Assembly (NCBI RefSeq): GCF_900110205.1 | Contig: NZ_FOCV01000002.1 | Location: 248,001-312,000 of the forward strand | Direction: 5' to 3' | DNA from: Rhizobium tibeticum | GTDB taxonomy: Bacteria; Pseudomonadota; Alphaproteobacteria; Rhizobiales; Rhizobiaceae | Length of the DNA: 64,000 nucleotides | Shown: in pieces, positions 1 to 8,648 of the stretch | Position numbering within the stretch: position 1 is the stretch's first letter | Layout of the letters: each line of letters begins with the position of its first letter | Translations under genes and position numbers: made by a program | Notes under the pieces: model-generated | Database searches by the model: none | Seen by the model: the letters and a program-made list of their open reading frames with translations, nothing else | Told to the model about the DNA's origin: nothing

Positions 1-2
1 TT

Positions 3-545
3 GCCAAGAGCGGCAAGAAGATCTTCCTCGACATGAAGCTGCTCGACATCGACAACACGGTCGCCTCAGGCGTCGAGAACATCGTCAAGATGGGGATGTC
101 GATGCTGACGCTGCACGCCTATCCGAAGGCGATGAAAGCTGCGGTCGAGGCCGCCAAGGGATCCGAGCTCTGCTTGCTCGGCGTGACCGTGCTGACGTCG
201 ATGGATGAGCAAGACCTGATCGCGGCTGGTTACGAGTATGATCCCCATACCCTCGTGCTGCGCCGCGCCGAACAAGCGCACCTTGCCGGCATGGGCGGCA
301 TCGTCTGCTCCGCCGAGGAAGCGTCCGCCGTCCGCAAGATCATCGGCCCCGATATGGCGCTTGTCACACCGGGCATCCGCCCCGCCGGCAGCGACAAGGG
401 CGACCAGAAACGCGTGATGACGCCGGCCGCGGCACTGAAGGCCGGCTCCAGCCATCTCGTCGTCGCCCGCCCGATCGTCAAGGCTGCTGATCCCAAGGAA
501 GCGGCTCGGGCAATCCTCGCCGAAATGTCGGCGGCCCTTCAATAA
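3..545 (+). CDS. pyrF: Orotidine 5'-phosphate decarboxylase, 3' part (window edge)
   Basis: Last step of UMP synthesis: decarboxylation of orotidine 5'-phosphate in the cytosol. The reading frame is open from the first bases of the window, so the 5' end lies outside it. The visible protein opens with the family's active-site block, [13 protein letters not shown], which holds the catalytic Lys and Asp residues. It later carries the phosphate-binding VTPGIRPAG loop (about position 373-400) and a C-terminal VVARPI segment. About 180 residues of a usual 230-240 are present. A DUF1330 gene follows 24 bases downstream on the same strand and may be co-transcribed. Identity is firm; only the start is missing. 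Confidence 0.96.
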   Translation, partial: AKSGKKIFLDMKLLDIDNTVASGVENIVKMGMSMLTLHAYPKAMKAAVEAAKGSELCLLGVTVLTSMDEQDLIAAGYEYDPHTLVLRRAEQAHLAGMGGIVCSAEEASAVRKIIGPDMALVTPGIRPAGSDKGDQKRVMTPAAALKAGSSHLVVARPIVKAADPKEAARAILAEMSAALQ

Positions 546-569
546 TCAACCGAGCCAGGGAGCATTGAG

Positions 570-857
570 ATGGCAAAAGGATACTGGATCGCACGCGTCG
601 ATGTTCGCGAGACCGAGCGCTACAAGGACTATGTTGCGGCCGCCAAGCCGGCCTTCGAGAAGTATGGCGCCAACTTTCTCGCCCGCGGCGGCGCGATCAC
701 CGAGCTCGAGGGCAAGGCGCGGGCGCGCAACGTCGTGATCGAATTCCCCTCGATGCAGCACGCCGTCGATTGCTACAATTCGCCGGAATACCAGATCGCC
801 GCCAAAATCCGCCAGGAAATCGCTGATGCCGAGATGGTCGTCGTCGAAGGCATCTGA
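570..857 (+). CDS. DUF1330 domain protein
   Basis: A 95-residue protein matching the DUF1330 family, small ferredoxin-like alpha/beta proteins that usually dimerise and have no settled function. Recognisable family features are the N-terminal MAKGYWIARVDV strand, YKDYVAAAKPAFEKYG in the first helix, FLARGG, and the closing RQEIADAEMVVVEG segment. The start ATG is preceded by a GGGAG ribosome-binding sequence. It sits 24 bases after pyrF with no terminator between them, so read-through from pyrF is likely. It has full family length and nothing looks broken. Confidence 0.88.
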   Translation: MAKGYWIARVDVRETERYKDYVAAAKPAFEKYGANFLARGGAITELEGKARARNVVIEFPSMQHAVDCYNSPEYQIAAKIRQEIADAEMVVVEGI

Positions 858-969
858 GGCAAATTTTCGGCCCTGAGAACTGCGGCGCGATGGCCCTTTT
901 CGTCGCGCCGCGATTGGTCTAAGACGAAACCAGATCGATCACACAACTGAGCCTTTCGAGGAGCCTGTC

Positions 970-1950
970 ATGACCCTTGCCAACCTGCCGCCACTCGTCA
1001 CCGTGTTCGGAGGGTCCGGCTTCATCGGCAGGCATATCGTGCGCACGCTCGCAAAGCGCGGCTACCGCATCCGCGTTGCCGTTCGCCGCCCGGATCTCGC
1101 CGGCTTCCTGCAGCCGCTCGGCAATGTCGGGCAGATATCCTTCGTCCAGGCGAACCTGCGCTACCGCAACTCCGTCGATCGCGCCGTCGAAGGCGCCGAC
1201 TACGTCGTCAACTGCGTCGGCATCCTGCACGAAGCGGGCCGCAACTCGTTCGAGGCAGTTCAGGAATTCGGCGCCCGTGCCGTCGCTGAAGCGGCCCGCG
1301 CCGTCGGCGCCAAGCTGATCCACATCTCGGCGATCGGCGCGCACGCGCATTCCGACTCCGGATACGCCCGCACCAAGGGTCGCGCCGAAGCAGCGATCCA
1401 CGCGATCAAGCCGGATGCCATCATCTACCGTCCATCAGTCGTCTTCGGTCCCGAGGACAGCTTCTTCAACAAATTTGCCGACATGGCGCGCATCGCACCC
1501 GTTCTGCCACTGATCGGCGGCGGCAAAACGAAATTCCAGCCGGTCTACGTCGTGGACGTTGCCGAAGCCGTTGCCAAGGCTGTGGAGGGCACGGTGGCCG
1601 CGGGCGAAGTCTACGAGCTTGGCGGACCTGAAGTGCTGACGTTCCGTGAATGTCTCGAGATCATGCTCAAGGCAACCTGGCGCAAGAATCGTTTGGTTTC
1701 GATCCCCTTCGGCATCGCGTCGCTCATCGGCAGCATCGCCTCGCTCGTTCCGTTCATCACACCGCCGATCACGGCCGACCAGGTGCGCCTGCTGAAGAAG
1801 GACAATATTGTTTCGAAGGACGCGGAAGCCGAAGACCGTACCTTGAAGGGCATCGGCGTCACACCAACCCTGGTGAGTTCGGTCATTGGTTCGTATCTCG
1901 TGCAGTATCGTCCGCACGGTCAGTATACCGGATCAGGCAAGGCCGCCTGA
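970..1950 (+). CDS. Complex I NDUFA9-like NAD(P)-binding oxidoreductase
   Basis: A 326-residue atypical short-chain dehydrogenase of the complex I NDUFA9 subunit type, common in alphaproteobacteria. The N-terminal Rossmann motif GGSGFIGRH (residues 15-23) binds NAD(P). HISAIGAH and the later YARTKGRAE (a YxxxK arrangement) mark the SDR core, and residues 150-230 carry the YRPSVVFGPED and GGGKTKFQPVYVVDVA segments typical of this branch. Mitochondrial relatives are accessory subunits of respiratory complex I; the bacterial role is unsettled and may be quinone or membrane related. An AGGAG-like site precedes the ATG. It stands alone between the DUF1330 gene and a small secreted protein gene. 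Confidence 0.88.
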   Translation: MTLANLPPLVTVFGGSGFIGRHIVRTLAKRGYRIRVAVRRPDLAGFLQPLGNVGQISFVQANLRYRNSVDRAVEGADYVVNCVGILHEAGRNSFEAVQEFGARAVAEAARAVGAKLIHISAIGAHAHSDSGYARTKGRAEAAIHAIKPDAIIYRPSVVFGPEDSFFNKFADMARIAPVLPLIGGGKTKFQPVYVVDVAEAVAKAVEGTVAAGEVYELGGPEVLTFRECLEIMLKATWRKNRLVSIPFGIASLIGSIASLVPFITPPITADQVRLLKKDNIVSKDAEAEDRTLKGIGVTPTLVSSVIGSYLVQYRPHGQYTGSGKAA

Positions 1951-2233
1951 GGGCATCCTACTCCCCAGCATACCACGCCGCTCGCGATCTTCGCGGGCGG
2001 TGTTTTTCGTGGAAGGGTCTTTCAGAATCGCGCAAGTTGTGCACGCTTTTCTCCCGGCGCCGAACGGGCATAAGTTGCATAAAAGCCGCACGTAAAAATT
2101 AGCGGAATTAACACCAAATTTAGCAGGAACATTTATTGCTATTTGTCACTCCACTGACTACACACCCCGCGCGTCTCCCAATGGACTCAGCGCCTTTGAC
2201 GGCGCGCTAACGACTTTTGAAAGGCTTTCTTCG

Positions 2234-2386
2234 ATGGGTAGGTCAATCGCGCTCCTGTTTGCGTGTGCGGCGCTGGTAATTCTGGCAGGCTCCTTCATTG
2301 CACCCGGTTCGGTTGCAGCGGTGAAGGGCGAGTGCTCGCCAGCCTACGGCGTTGATCCCTGCGAGACCGGCTCCATCAGCCGGTGA
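2234..2386 (+). CDS. Small secreted protein, 50 residues, unknown function
   Basis: A short frame with a clear signal-peptide layout: MGRSIALLFACAALVILAGS (positive start, hydrophobic core), then a small mature part with two cysteines (GECSPAYGVDPCETGS) that could form a disulfide in the periplasm. No family was recognised. It lies in an otherwise empty interval of nearly 590 bases between the NDUFA9-like gene and the convergent uppP, and a strong GC hairpin (2394-2411) follows its stop directly. The upstream ribosome-binding site is only modest (GAAAGG), so expression is inferred from layout rather than shown. Confidence 0.5.
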   Translation: MGRSIALLFACAALVILAGSFIAPGSVAAVKGECSPAYGVDPCETGSISR

Positions 2387-2393
2387 CGAAAGA

Positions 2394-2411
2394 CCGGCGC
2401 CTCGGCGCCGG
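2394..2411 (+). terminator. GC-rich hairpin after the small secreted gene
   Basis: CCGGCGCC and GGCGCCGG form a perfect 8-bp stem with only two bases at the centre, 8 bases after the stop of the 50-residue gene. There is no good T run, so it could be a weak terminator or an mRNA 3' stabiliser. Confidence 0.35.
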
Positions 2412-2459
2412 CATTACCCGAACAGAACGCCTGAAGCATTGCGCTTTAAGCTGTGAGTT

Positions 2460-2487
2460 CATTGTTTCCCGCTCACGGGAAACAATG
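2460..2487. terminator. Perfect inverted repeat between convergent genes
   Basis: CATTGTTTCCCG and CGGGAAACAATG pair over 12 bp around a CTCA loop. It lies between a plus-strand gene ending at 2386 and uppP ending at 2539 on the minus strand, so it can act as a shared terminator, although a long T run is lacking on both sides. Confidence 0.5.
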
Positions 2488-2538
2488 GCGGATTAAATCC
2501 GCATTCGCGCCATGGATTGCGCAAATGCGGCAATCGTA

Positions 2539-3336
2539 TCAGGCAATCATGCCGGACGCTGCCATGCCGAGCAGAACAACTCCGAGAATGATGCGGTAGA
2601 TCGCAAACACTGTAAACCGATTGCTCCGGATATAGGATAGCAGCCATTTCACGGCGATGAACGCGACCACCGTGGAAACGGCGAAGGCGATCCCGAGGCC
2701 GGTCCAATCCTCGTTTGCTGCTCCACCATCCTTGAACGTCTTCAGCAATTCAAAGGCACTCGCGGCATACATGGTCGGGATACCGACGAGAAAAGCGAAT
2801 TCTGTCGCCGCGGCCCGATTGCCCGTGCCTGCCAGCATGGCGACGAAAATCGTGGCGCCGGAGCGTGACGTTCCCGGGAAGACGCCGGCAACCACCTGGG
2901 CAATGCCGACCAAGATGGCAACGAGCCAGGTTATCTCCTTGTGCGGCGGCCGGCGGGCAGCTGCCCATTCGGCAAACATCATCCAGACACCGCCAATGAT
3001 CAGCGCCCAGGCGATCGGCGTCGCAGTCTCAGGCAGCTGAAAGCCGAGCTTCTTGACGACAAGTCCGAGGATCGCCGTGATGAGAAACGCGACGATCAGT
3101 TTGGCGGCGTAGGTGCGGTTCCGCGGATCCCGCCATCCGAGCAACAGGTCCAATAGCCGACGCCAGTAAATGATCGTGACGGCGAGGATGGCGCCTGCCT
3201 GAATAACGATATTGAACATATCCGACCGGTGGCCGAGCCATTGCTCCGCAATGATGAGGTGGCCGGTGCTCGAAATCGGCAGAAACTCGGTAATTCCCTC
3301 TATTATGCCTAGAATTATAGAGTTTACATAATCCAT
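2539..3336 (-). CDS. uppP: Undecaprenyl-diphosphatase (UppP/BacA)
   Basis: An integral membrane phosphatase that converts undecaprenyl diphosphate to the monophosphate, recycling the lipid carrier for peptidoglycan and O-antigen; loss or gain changes bacitracin sensitivity. It has 265 residues, normal for the family. Both signature regions are present: GIIEGITEFLPISSTGHL near residues 10-27, and PGTSRSGATI near the middle (about 155-165), which hold the conserved Glu, Ser, His and Arg. The rest is a run of hydrophobic segments, about eight in all. It is transcribed away from the glutathione transferase gene across a 248-base divergent interval. Confidence 0.96.
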   Translation of the reverse strand: MDYVNSIILGIIEGITEFLPISSTGHLIIAEQWLGHRSDMFNIVIQAGAILAVTIIYWRRLLDLLLGWRDPRNRTYAAKLIVAFLITAILGLVVKKLGFQLPETATPIAWALIIGGVWMMFAEWAAARRPPHKEITWLVAILVGIAQVVAGVFPGTSRSGATIFVAMLAGTGNRAAATEFAFLVGIPTMYAASAFELLKTFKDGGAANEDWTGLGIAFAVSTVVAFIAVKWLLSYIRSNRFTVFAIYRIILGVVLLGMAASGMIA

Positions 3337-3584
3337 GAATTCTCTCCGTGGAGTTTGGTCGGGCTTTCGTTGGGGTTATGGCGTCTGGAAGTGACGAAGA
3401 CAGGGCGAGAAGCAAAAATCAGTTTTTCGGGCACGTCCACGTCCTTTGTCAGGCGGTCCGCAATCCGACTCGCTTGTATTGGAAGGGCCAAGCTCCTATA
3501 GCTTCAACGAATGAGTCATGACTAGGGCGCTATGATTATCGCGCTTCCGCAACGCACAACACCCATCAAAAAATTCGAGAATCG

Positions 3585-4277
3585 ATGCCCACGCTCTACC
3601 ATCACCCCATGTCATCCGCATCACGCTTCGTTCGGTTGATCCTGACGGAGTACGGCTATCAGACGGACCTGATCGAGGAGCAGACATGGGAGAAGCGCCG
3701 GGATTTCCTCGCACTGAACCCAGCCGGAACATTGCCGGTCTACGTCGATGACAGCATGCGGGCACTGTGTGGCGCCGCTGTGATCTCCGAGTATCTCGAC
3801 GAGACGCACGGCGTCCTGAAGCGCGATCGCCGGCTGCTGGCCGAAGATCCATTCCAGCGCGCCGAAATTCGTCGGCTGACAGAGTGGTTCATGCAGAAGA
3901 TGGAAACCGACGTGACCAAGCCGCTTGCCCGCGAGCGCGTCTATAAACTGCAGATGACGGCGGATCAGGGTGGTGGTGCGCCGGATTCTAAGATCCTTCG
4001 CACGGCACGGGCGAATATCCGCCAGCACATGAAATACCTGACATGGCTTGCAGGCTCACGCCAGTGGCTGGCCGGTGACCGAATGAGCTATGCCGATCTG
4101 GCCGCTGCCTCAGCAGTTTCCATTCTCGATTATCTCGGCGAAATCGACTGGTCGGAAGCTCCTGTTGTCAAGGATTGGTATCAGCGCCTGAAGTCGCGCC
4201 CATCCTTCCGACCGCTGCTTACCGAGCGCGTGCGGGGACTGACACCGGTTTCGCACTACGCCGATCTGGATTTCTGA
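3585..4277 (+). CDS. Glutathione S-transferase family protein
   Basis: A 230-residue cytosolic protein with a two-domain GST layout. The N-terminal thioredoxin-like domain starts PTLYHHPMSSASRFVRL, with a serine in the position of the catalytic Ser/Cys. LNPAGTLPVYVDD supplies the cis-Pro turn and ISEYLDE the glutathione-contacting helix. The C-terminal helical domain contains WLAGDRMSYADLAAA, the N-capping box of GSTs. Substrate cannot be told. The stop lies 12 bases before the queG start, so the two are likely co-transcribed, and the SDR after queG overlaps it: an apparent three-gene operon. Confidence 0.9.
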   Translation: MPTLYHHPMSSASRFVRLILTEYGYQTDLIEEQTWEKRRDFLALNPAGTLPVYVDDSMRALCGAAVISEYLDETHGVLKRDRRLLAEDPFQRAEIRRLTEWFMQKMETDVTKPLARERVYKLQMTADQGGGAPDSKILRTARANIRQHMKYLTWLAGSRQWLAGDRMSYADLAAASAVSILDYLGEIDWSEAPVVKDWYQRLKSRPSFRPLLTERVRGLTPVSHYADLDF

Positions 4278-4289
4278 CGAGGGCCTTCG

Positions 4290-5438
4290 ATGGCCACAGA
4301 AAACAAGGAACAGAGACGCCGCGATACCCTCACTGCCTTCGTTCGGGCGGAGGCAAAGGCGTTGGGTTTCGACCTCTGTCGCGTCACGCGACCGGACGCC
4401 ATCCCGCAGGCCAAGGAGCGGCTTGGCGAGTTCATCGACGCCGGGCGGCATGGAACGATGGAGTGGATGGCGCAAACCCGCGACAGGCGCGGCGATCCGC
4501 GCACTCTCTGGAGCGATGTCCGCTCGATCGTCGTCTTCGGCCTCAATTATGGGCCAGAGGACGATCCCCGCGAGATTCTGGCAAAGTCCGACAAGGCTGC
4601 GATCTCGGTCTACGCGCGCAATCGCGACTATCACGATGTCATCAAGGGGCGATTGAAGGAGATCGCGACGCGCTTTGCAGCGCGCGCCGGCGCAGACGTG
4701 AAGGTCTTTGTCGACACAGCCCCGGTGATGGAGAAGCCCTTGGCGGCCGCGGCCGGCCTCGGCTGGCAGGGCAAGCACACGAACCTCGTAAGCCGCGAGC
4801 ACGGCTCCTGGCTTTTCCTCGGTTCCATGTTCACGACCGCGGACCTGAACACGGACGCGCCAGAGATAGATCACTGCGGCTCCTGCCGCGCCTGTCTCGA
4901 TATCTGTCCGACCAATGCCTTTCCCGGTCCCTACCAGATCGACGCGCGACGCTGCATCTCCTACCTCACGATAGAACACAAGGGACCGATCGATCCGGCG
5001 TTGCGGCCACCGATTGGCAATCGAATCTATGGTTGCGACGATTGCCTTGCCGCCTGCCCATGGAACAAATTTGCCCATGAGGCTTCCGAAATGAAGCTGC
5101 AGGCCCGAGAGGACTTGAAGGAGCCATCAATCGAGGACCTGCTCAGCCTCGACGACGCCGGCTTCCGCGCCTTCTTCAGCGGCTCGCCGGTCAAGCGCAT
5201 TGGCCGCGATCGGTTCATCCGGAATGTGCTCATCGCCGCCGGCAATTCGGGCGATCGCCGATTTGTCGACCGATGTCGGGCACTGTCGCGGGATGCCTCC
5301 CCCGTCGTGCGTGGCATGGCGGTTTGGGCGCTCTCGCGCCTTCTCGAGGCTGGAGAATTTTCTGCCTTTGCGGCACAAAGGGCGGATGAGTCGGACAGCG
5401 ATGTCCTGGACGAGTGGCGCTTGGCGGGAGCAGTTTGA
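4290..5438 (+). CDS. queG: Epoxyqueuosine reductase
   Basis: Cobalamin-dependent iron-sulfur enzyme that reduces epoxyqueuosine to queuosine in the wobble position of tRNAs with GUN anticodons. It has 382 residues. Two [4Fe-4S] cluster motifs are visible: [12 protein letters not shown] from about residue 196 and [11 protein letters not shown] from about residue 249. The N-terminal half carries the corrinoid-binding region with GLNYGPEDD and the [12 protein letters not shown] segment. The C-terminal third resembles HEAT repeats used for tRNA binding. Its TGA shares a base with the ATG of the following SDR gene (ATGA-type overlap), so the two are translationally coupled. Confidence 0.95.
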   Translation: MATENKEQRRRDTLTAFVRAEAKALGFDLCRVTRPDAIPQAKERLGEFIDAGRHGTMEWMAQTRDRRGDPRTLWSDVRSIVVFGLNYGPEDDPREILAKSDKAAISVYARNRDYHDVIKGRLKEIATRFAARAGADVKVFVDTAPVMEKPLAAAAGLGWQGKHTNLVSREHGSWLFLGSMFTTADLNTDAPEIDHCGSCRACLDICPTNAFPGPYQIDARRCISYLTIEHKGPIDPALRPPIGNRIYGCDDCLAACPWNKFAHEASEMKLQAREDLKEPSIEDLLSLDDAGFRAFFSGSPVKRIGRDRFIRNVLIAAGNSGDRRFVDRCRALSRDASPVVRGMAVWALSRLLEAGEFSAFAAQRADESDSDVLDEWRLAGAV

Positions 5439-6310
5439 TGCATGTGATGATTTTCGGCTGCGGCTATTCGGGCACGGCAATCGCCAAGGCTTTCATGGCA
5501 GACGGCGTGCGCGTCTCAGGTACGACACGCTCGAACGACAAGGCAGCTGCCCTGCGTGGCCAGGGGATCGACGCTTTCGTTTTCGACGGCGAGGTACTGG
5601 ACAAGGAATTGAGCAAGGCAATGCAGGACGCGACCCACCTCGTCCAATCCATTGCGCCGCGGGAGAATGGCGATCCGCTGATCAAGCTGGCGGGCGATCG
5701 CTTGCGGGAGATGATGCCCAAGCTTCAGTGGATCGGCTACCTCTCGACGGTGGGCGTCTACGGAGATCACAAGGGCGGTTGGGTAACCGAAGAAACGTCG
5801 TGCACGCCAGTTTCCGGACGGTCGAAGGAGCGACTGGAAGCGGAAGACAGCTGGATGGCGATCGGCGCTGAGGGCCACATCCCGGCGGCAGTTCTCCGCC
5901 TATCCGGCATCTATGGCCCGGGCCGCAATGCCTTTTGCAATCTGAAACGCGGCACGGCCCGACGGCTGATCAAGAAGGATCAGGTCTTCAACCGGATCCG
6001 GGTGGAGGATATCGGGGCGGCCACGCGGTTTCTCGCCGAGCGCGGGCTCGGCGGCATATATAACGTGACGGACGACCTGCCCGGCCCGCCACAGGACGTC
6101 ATTGTCGAGGCCGCACGCCTGATGGGCGTTGCGCCGCCGCCGGAGCAGCCTTTCGAGACGGCTGAACTGACGCCGATGGCGCGGTCCTTCTACGGCGAGA
6201 ACAAACGGGTCTCGAACGCCAAGCTGAAGGCAGCGGGCTTTACGTTCGCCTTCCCGATCTATCCCGCCTCGCTCGCGCAGCTGATGCAGAGCAACAGCTG
6301 GCGCGGCTAG
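5438..6310 (+). CDS. NAD-dependent epimerase/dehydratase family (SDR) protein
   Basis: A 290-residue extended-SDR protein. The start chosen is the ATG overlapping the queG stop; an upstream in-frame ATG at 5414 would lie inside queG. The Rossmann motif reads FGCGYSGTAIAKAF near the N-terminus. YLSTVGVYGDHKGGW gives the Ser/Tyr region, and RLSGIYGPGRN with VEDIGAA matches the nucleoside-sugar epimerase group. The substrate is unknown. Linkage to queG recurs in this group of bacteria as far as I recall, but no functional link is established. The convergent MFS gene ends 9 bases after its stop. Confidence 0.88.
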   Translation: MHVMIFGCGYSGTAIAKAFMADGVRVSGTTRSNDKAAALRGQGIDAFVFDGEVLDKELSKAMQDATHLVQSIAPRENGDPLIKLAGDRLREMMPKLQWIGYLSTVGVYGDHKGGWVTEETSCTPVSGRSKERLEAEDSWMAIGAEGHIPAAVLRLSGIYGPGRNAFCNLKRGTARRLIKKDQVFNRIRVEDIGAATRFLAERGLGGIYNVTDDLPGPPQDVIVEAARLMGVAPPPEQPFETAELTPMARSFYGENKRVSNAKLKAAGFTFAFPIYPASLAQLMQSNSWRG

Positions 6311-6318
6311 CTGACGCT

Positions 6319-7533
6319 TCATGCGGATATGCCAAGGGCCGGCTCGGCCTTTGCCTGGGCGAGCGGCGGGAATGCCAGTGCTATCGCCGCTGCCCCCAGC
6401 CCGACCAGCGCGGATCCGATGAAAAGCCAAGAGTAGTTGGCGAACGTGTCGAAGATCCAGCCACCGATCAGAGGGCCAAAGGCCGTGCCGAGGCTGGAGA
6501 GCATCGTGGCTGCGCCAAACACAGTACCGACGATGCGCGGCCCGAAATATTCCCGAGCAAGCACGGCATAAAGCGGCATCACGCCGCCATAGGCGCTGCC
6601 GAAGATAATCGCGAGGACGTAGAATTCGCCGAGCCGGCTGACGAAGAGGTAGGTTGCCAGCGCGATCGCCTGGACGACCAGGCCGGCGACGAGGACGGGC
6701 TTCACCCCGATCCTGTCGGCAAGCCCACCATAGAGAAGTCGGCCGCCGAGCCCCGCAAGCCCCTCGACGCTGTAGATACTGACGGCGGCCATCGGTGCTA
6801 TGCCGCAGATCGTGGCATAGCTGACCATGTGGAAGATCGGGCCGGAATGCGCCGCGCAGCAGGCGAAGAACGTCAGGCCGAGCACAATGAATTGCGGCGA
6901 CCGGAACACCCGCAAGAGTGACGGTTGCTCGCCGCTCGCGGTAGCGGTGGCTGCGCCGTCGCCGGCTGCCGCCGGCGGACGCCGAACGAGCAGGGCTGCC
7001 GGTATCAGCAGGACCCAGGCAGCAATACCGATCAGCAGCATCGCGGTTCGCCAATCGTAGGCGGAAATGAGCCAGCGCGCGAAGGGCGAGATCGTCATCG
7101 GCGCGACACCCATGCCGGCAGATACCAATGAGACGGCAAGGCTGCGGTTCTCCTCGAACCAACCTGTCGTGGTCGCGATCATCGGTGCAAAGAACGTGCT
7201 GGCGGCAAACCCCACCAGAATGCCGTAGGTCAGCTGAAATTGCAGAAGGGACTCGGCGCGGCTCGCCAACACAAGCGCCAGCCCGAGGCCGCCGGCGCCG
7301 ATCAGAACGACAACGCGCGGACCAAAGCGATCGCTTGCGGTGCCCCAGAGAAAGCCACCAATCCCCATAACAATGAAATTGAGCGTCATCGCCGTCGCGA
7401 TGCCCGCGTGTGACCATCCGGTCTCGATTGCGATGGGCTCCTGGAAGATCGCCAGTGAGAACATCGCGCCAAGCGCAACGCAGGTCATCAATGCCCCCGC
7501 AGCAACAATAATCCAACGATAGGATATGCTCAA
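6319..7533 (-). CDS. MFS transporter, TTG start likely
   Basis: A 404-residue major facilitator protein with about twelve hydrophobic segments. It shows the loop 2-3 signature (GFLWGTASDRFGPRVVV) and its repeat in the second half (RLLYGGLADRIGVKPVLV), as in the oxalate/formate-antiporter-like and monocarboxylate branch. Substrate is unknown. I chose TTG at 7533 because GGGAGG stands 8 bases upstream and the protein then begins LSISYRWIIVAAG, just before the first membrane segment. Starts further upstream (to 7599) add an arginine-rich tail with no ribosome-binding site. The gene runs convergently into the SDR gene with a 8-base gap. Confidence 0.88.
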   Translation of the reverse strand: MSISYRWIIVAAGALMTCVALGAMFSLAIFQEPIAIETGWSHAGIATAMTLNFIVMGIGGFLWGTASDRFGPRVVVLIGAGGLGLALVLASRAESLLQFQLTYGILVGFAASTFFAPMIATTTGWFEENRSLAVSLVSAGMGVAPMTISPFARWLISAYDWRTAMLLIGIAAWVLLIPAALLVRRPPAAAGDGAATATASGEQPSLLRVFRSPQFIVLGLTFFACCAAHSGPIFHMVSYATICGIAPMAAVSIYSVEGLAGLGGRLLYGGLADRIGVKPVLVAGLVVQAIALATYLFVSRLGEFYVLAIIFGSAYGGVMPLYAVLAREYFGPRIVGTVFGAATMLSSLGTAFGPLIGGWIFDTFANYSWLFIGSALVGLGAAAIALAFPPLAQAKAEPALGISA

Positions 7534-7816
7534 CTTCGCAGCCTCCCTGCCCAAATGGAACGAGGCGCGCACCACAGCTACCGCTTTGCGCGCTCGCAAG
7601 GTAAAGACGTTTGATTATCCGTGTTTTCGACAACGCCCATCGCATTTTAGATGATGCTGCAGCGGTGAGCGTCGGTTTACGCATCACGATCTGCCAGGGA
7701 GAGCGGCGGCAGAATTTACTTCCTATGGTTGTTCACTTGGGGCCGCAAACGGTTCTGTGAAGGGTAGAAAATTCCTACCTCGCTTGCACGGCGCACATAA
7801 TCTTGCACCGACTTAT

Positions 7817-8130
7817 GGTTAACGGCCCCTGAATTTGCTCAAATGAGGCATTAATTATGGCAATCGCGCAAAATTATTTTCGTTAATTTTGTGATCATGG
7901 GTTGCGTGGATTTGCTCTGGCAAAAATCGTTCGAATTTTACTTGATTTCATTATCTTTTTTCCCATGTTCTTGATTTTCTGCGGCTCCATGTCGCGCATC
8001 TAGTCCTCACAAATATTACACTTTGTAATATTCCGTGATAAATGGAGGCACTTTTTCGCCACACTTGGCCGGATTCAACCCTCCCACCGCCCACAAGGCG
8101 CGAGTTCAACAGTTGAGGGGACAATCCGTT
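7817..8130 (+). promoter_or_regulatory. AT-rich leader region upstream of the RlpA-like gene
   Basis: The nearly 600 bases between the MFS start and the RlpA-like gene are much richer in A and T than the rest of the window and hold no convincing gene. They probably carry the promoters of both divergent genes. The clear element inside is the palindrome at 8012-8032, listed separately. A TTAA-type half box (TTCA-N7-TTAACC, minus strand) is at 7817-7833. Confidence 0.35.
8012..8032. promoter_or_regulatory. Palindromic candidate operator
   Basis: AATATTACA-CTT-TGTAATATT is a perfect 9-bp inverted repeat with a 3-base centre, about 100 bases before the proposed RlpA-like start. Its AT-rich arms and short spacing suit a dimeric regulator; which regulator is unknown. 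Confidence 0.5.
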
Positions 8131-8493
8131 TTGAAGAAAATTTGCCGTTCTGTTATCGCAGCAGCAACGATTGCAGCCTGTTCTACCATCCTTCCCGTTG
8201 AAGGATTTGCTGCAAATGGTTGCGGTGGCGCATCATGGTACGCACTTCGCTCCAAAACCGCTTCCGGGGAACGTATGAACCCGACCGTCAATACTGCAGC
8301 ACATCGTTCACTGGCATTTGGCACGAAGCTGAAAGTGACCAACCGCAAAAACGGACGCAGTGTCGTCGTCCGCGTCAACGATCGTGGCCCATTCATTCGT
8401 GGCCGCGTCCTCGATCTCTCCCGCGCCGCCGCCCAGAACATTGGTATGGTCAGCAGCGGCACTGCGAAGGTCTGCTACGAGGTCATAGGCTAA
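8131..8493 (+). CDS. RlpA-like double-psi beta-barrel protein
   Basis: A small secreted protein of the RlpA family, whose larger members bind or cleave denuded peptidoglycan at the septum. It contains the whole barrel core in about 95 residues: GGASWYALRSKTASGERMN, AHRSLAFGTKLKVTN, then VVVRVNDRGPFIRGRVLDLSR (residues about 85-105), with the catalytic-type Asp and His regions of this fold. There is no SPOR domain. TTG at 8131 is preferred because GAGGGG lies 10 bases upstream and a signal sequence follows directly. IAAC near residue 14-17 could be a lipobox, although cleavage after GFAA is also possible. A GTG-type start at 8035 would place non-secretory sequence first. Confidence 0.85.
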   Translation: MKKICRSVIAAATIAACSTILPVEGFAANGCGGASWYALRSKTASGERMNPTVNTAAHRSLAFGTKLKVTNRKNGRSVVVRVNDRGPFIRGRVLDLSRAAAQNIGMVSSGTAKVCYEVIG

Positions 8494-8648
8494 AACATCG
8501 GTCGGCCCGACGCCGTCGCTTGCTCTTGCCGCCAATCGCGAGTAGGACGCGATTGAAGACTTGTGTACAATCTGCTGCGTCTGTTGCGCTTCCTGCAGAT
8601 TGTTCACAAGCCTGGAATTTTGACCCGAGGCCACTAGGAGCTGTGTGA

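Noticed and set aside
5900..7687. 595-codon minus-strand frame across the SDR and MFS genes
   Set aside because: Arg-rich composition and overlap with two recognised genes.
7817..7833. TTCA-N7-TTAACC as a CtrA box on the minus strand
   Set aside because: One mismatch and too far from the MFS start (about 285 bases) to claim; mentioned only as part of the leader region.
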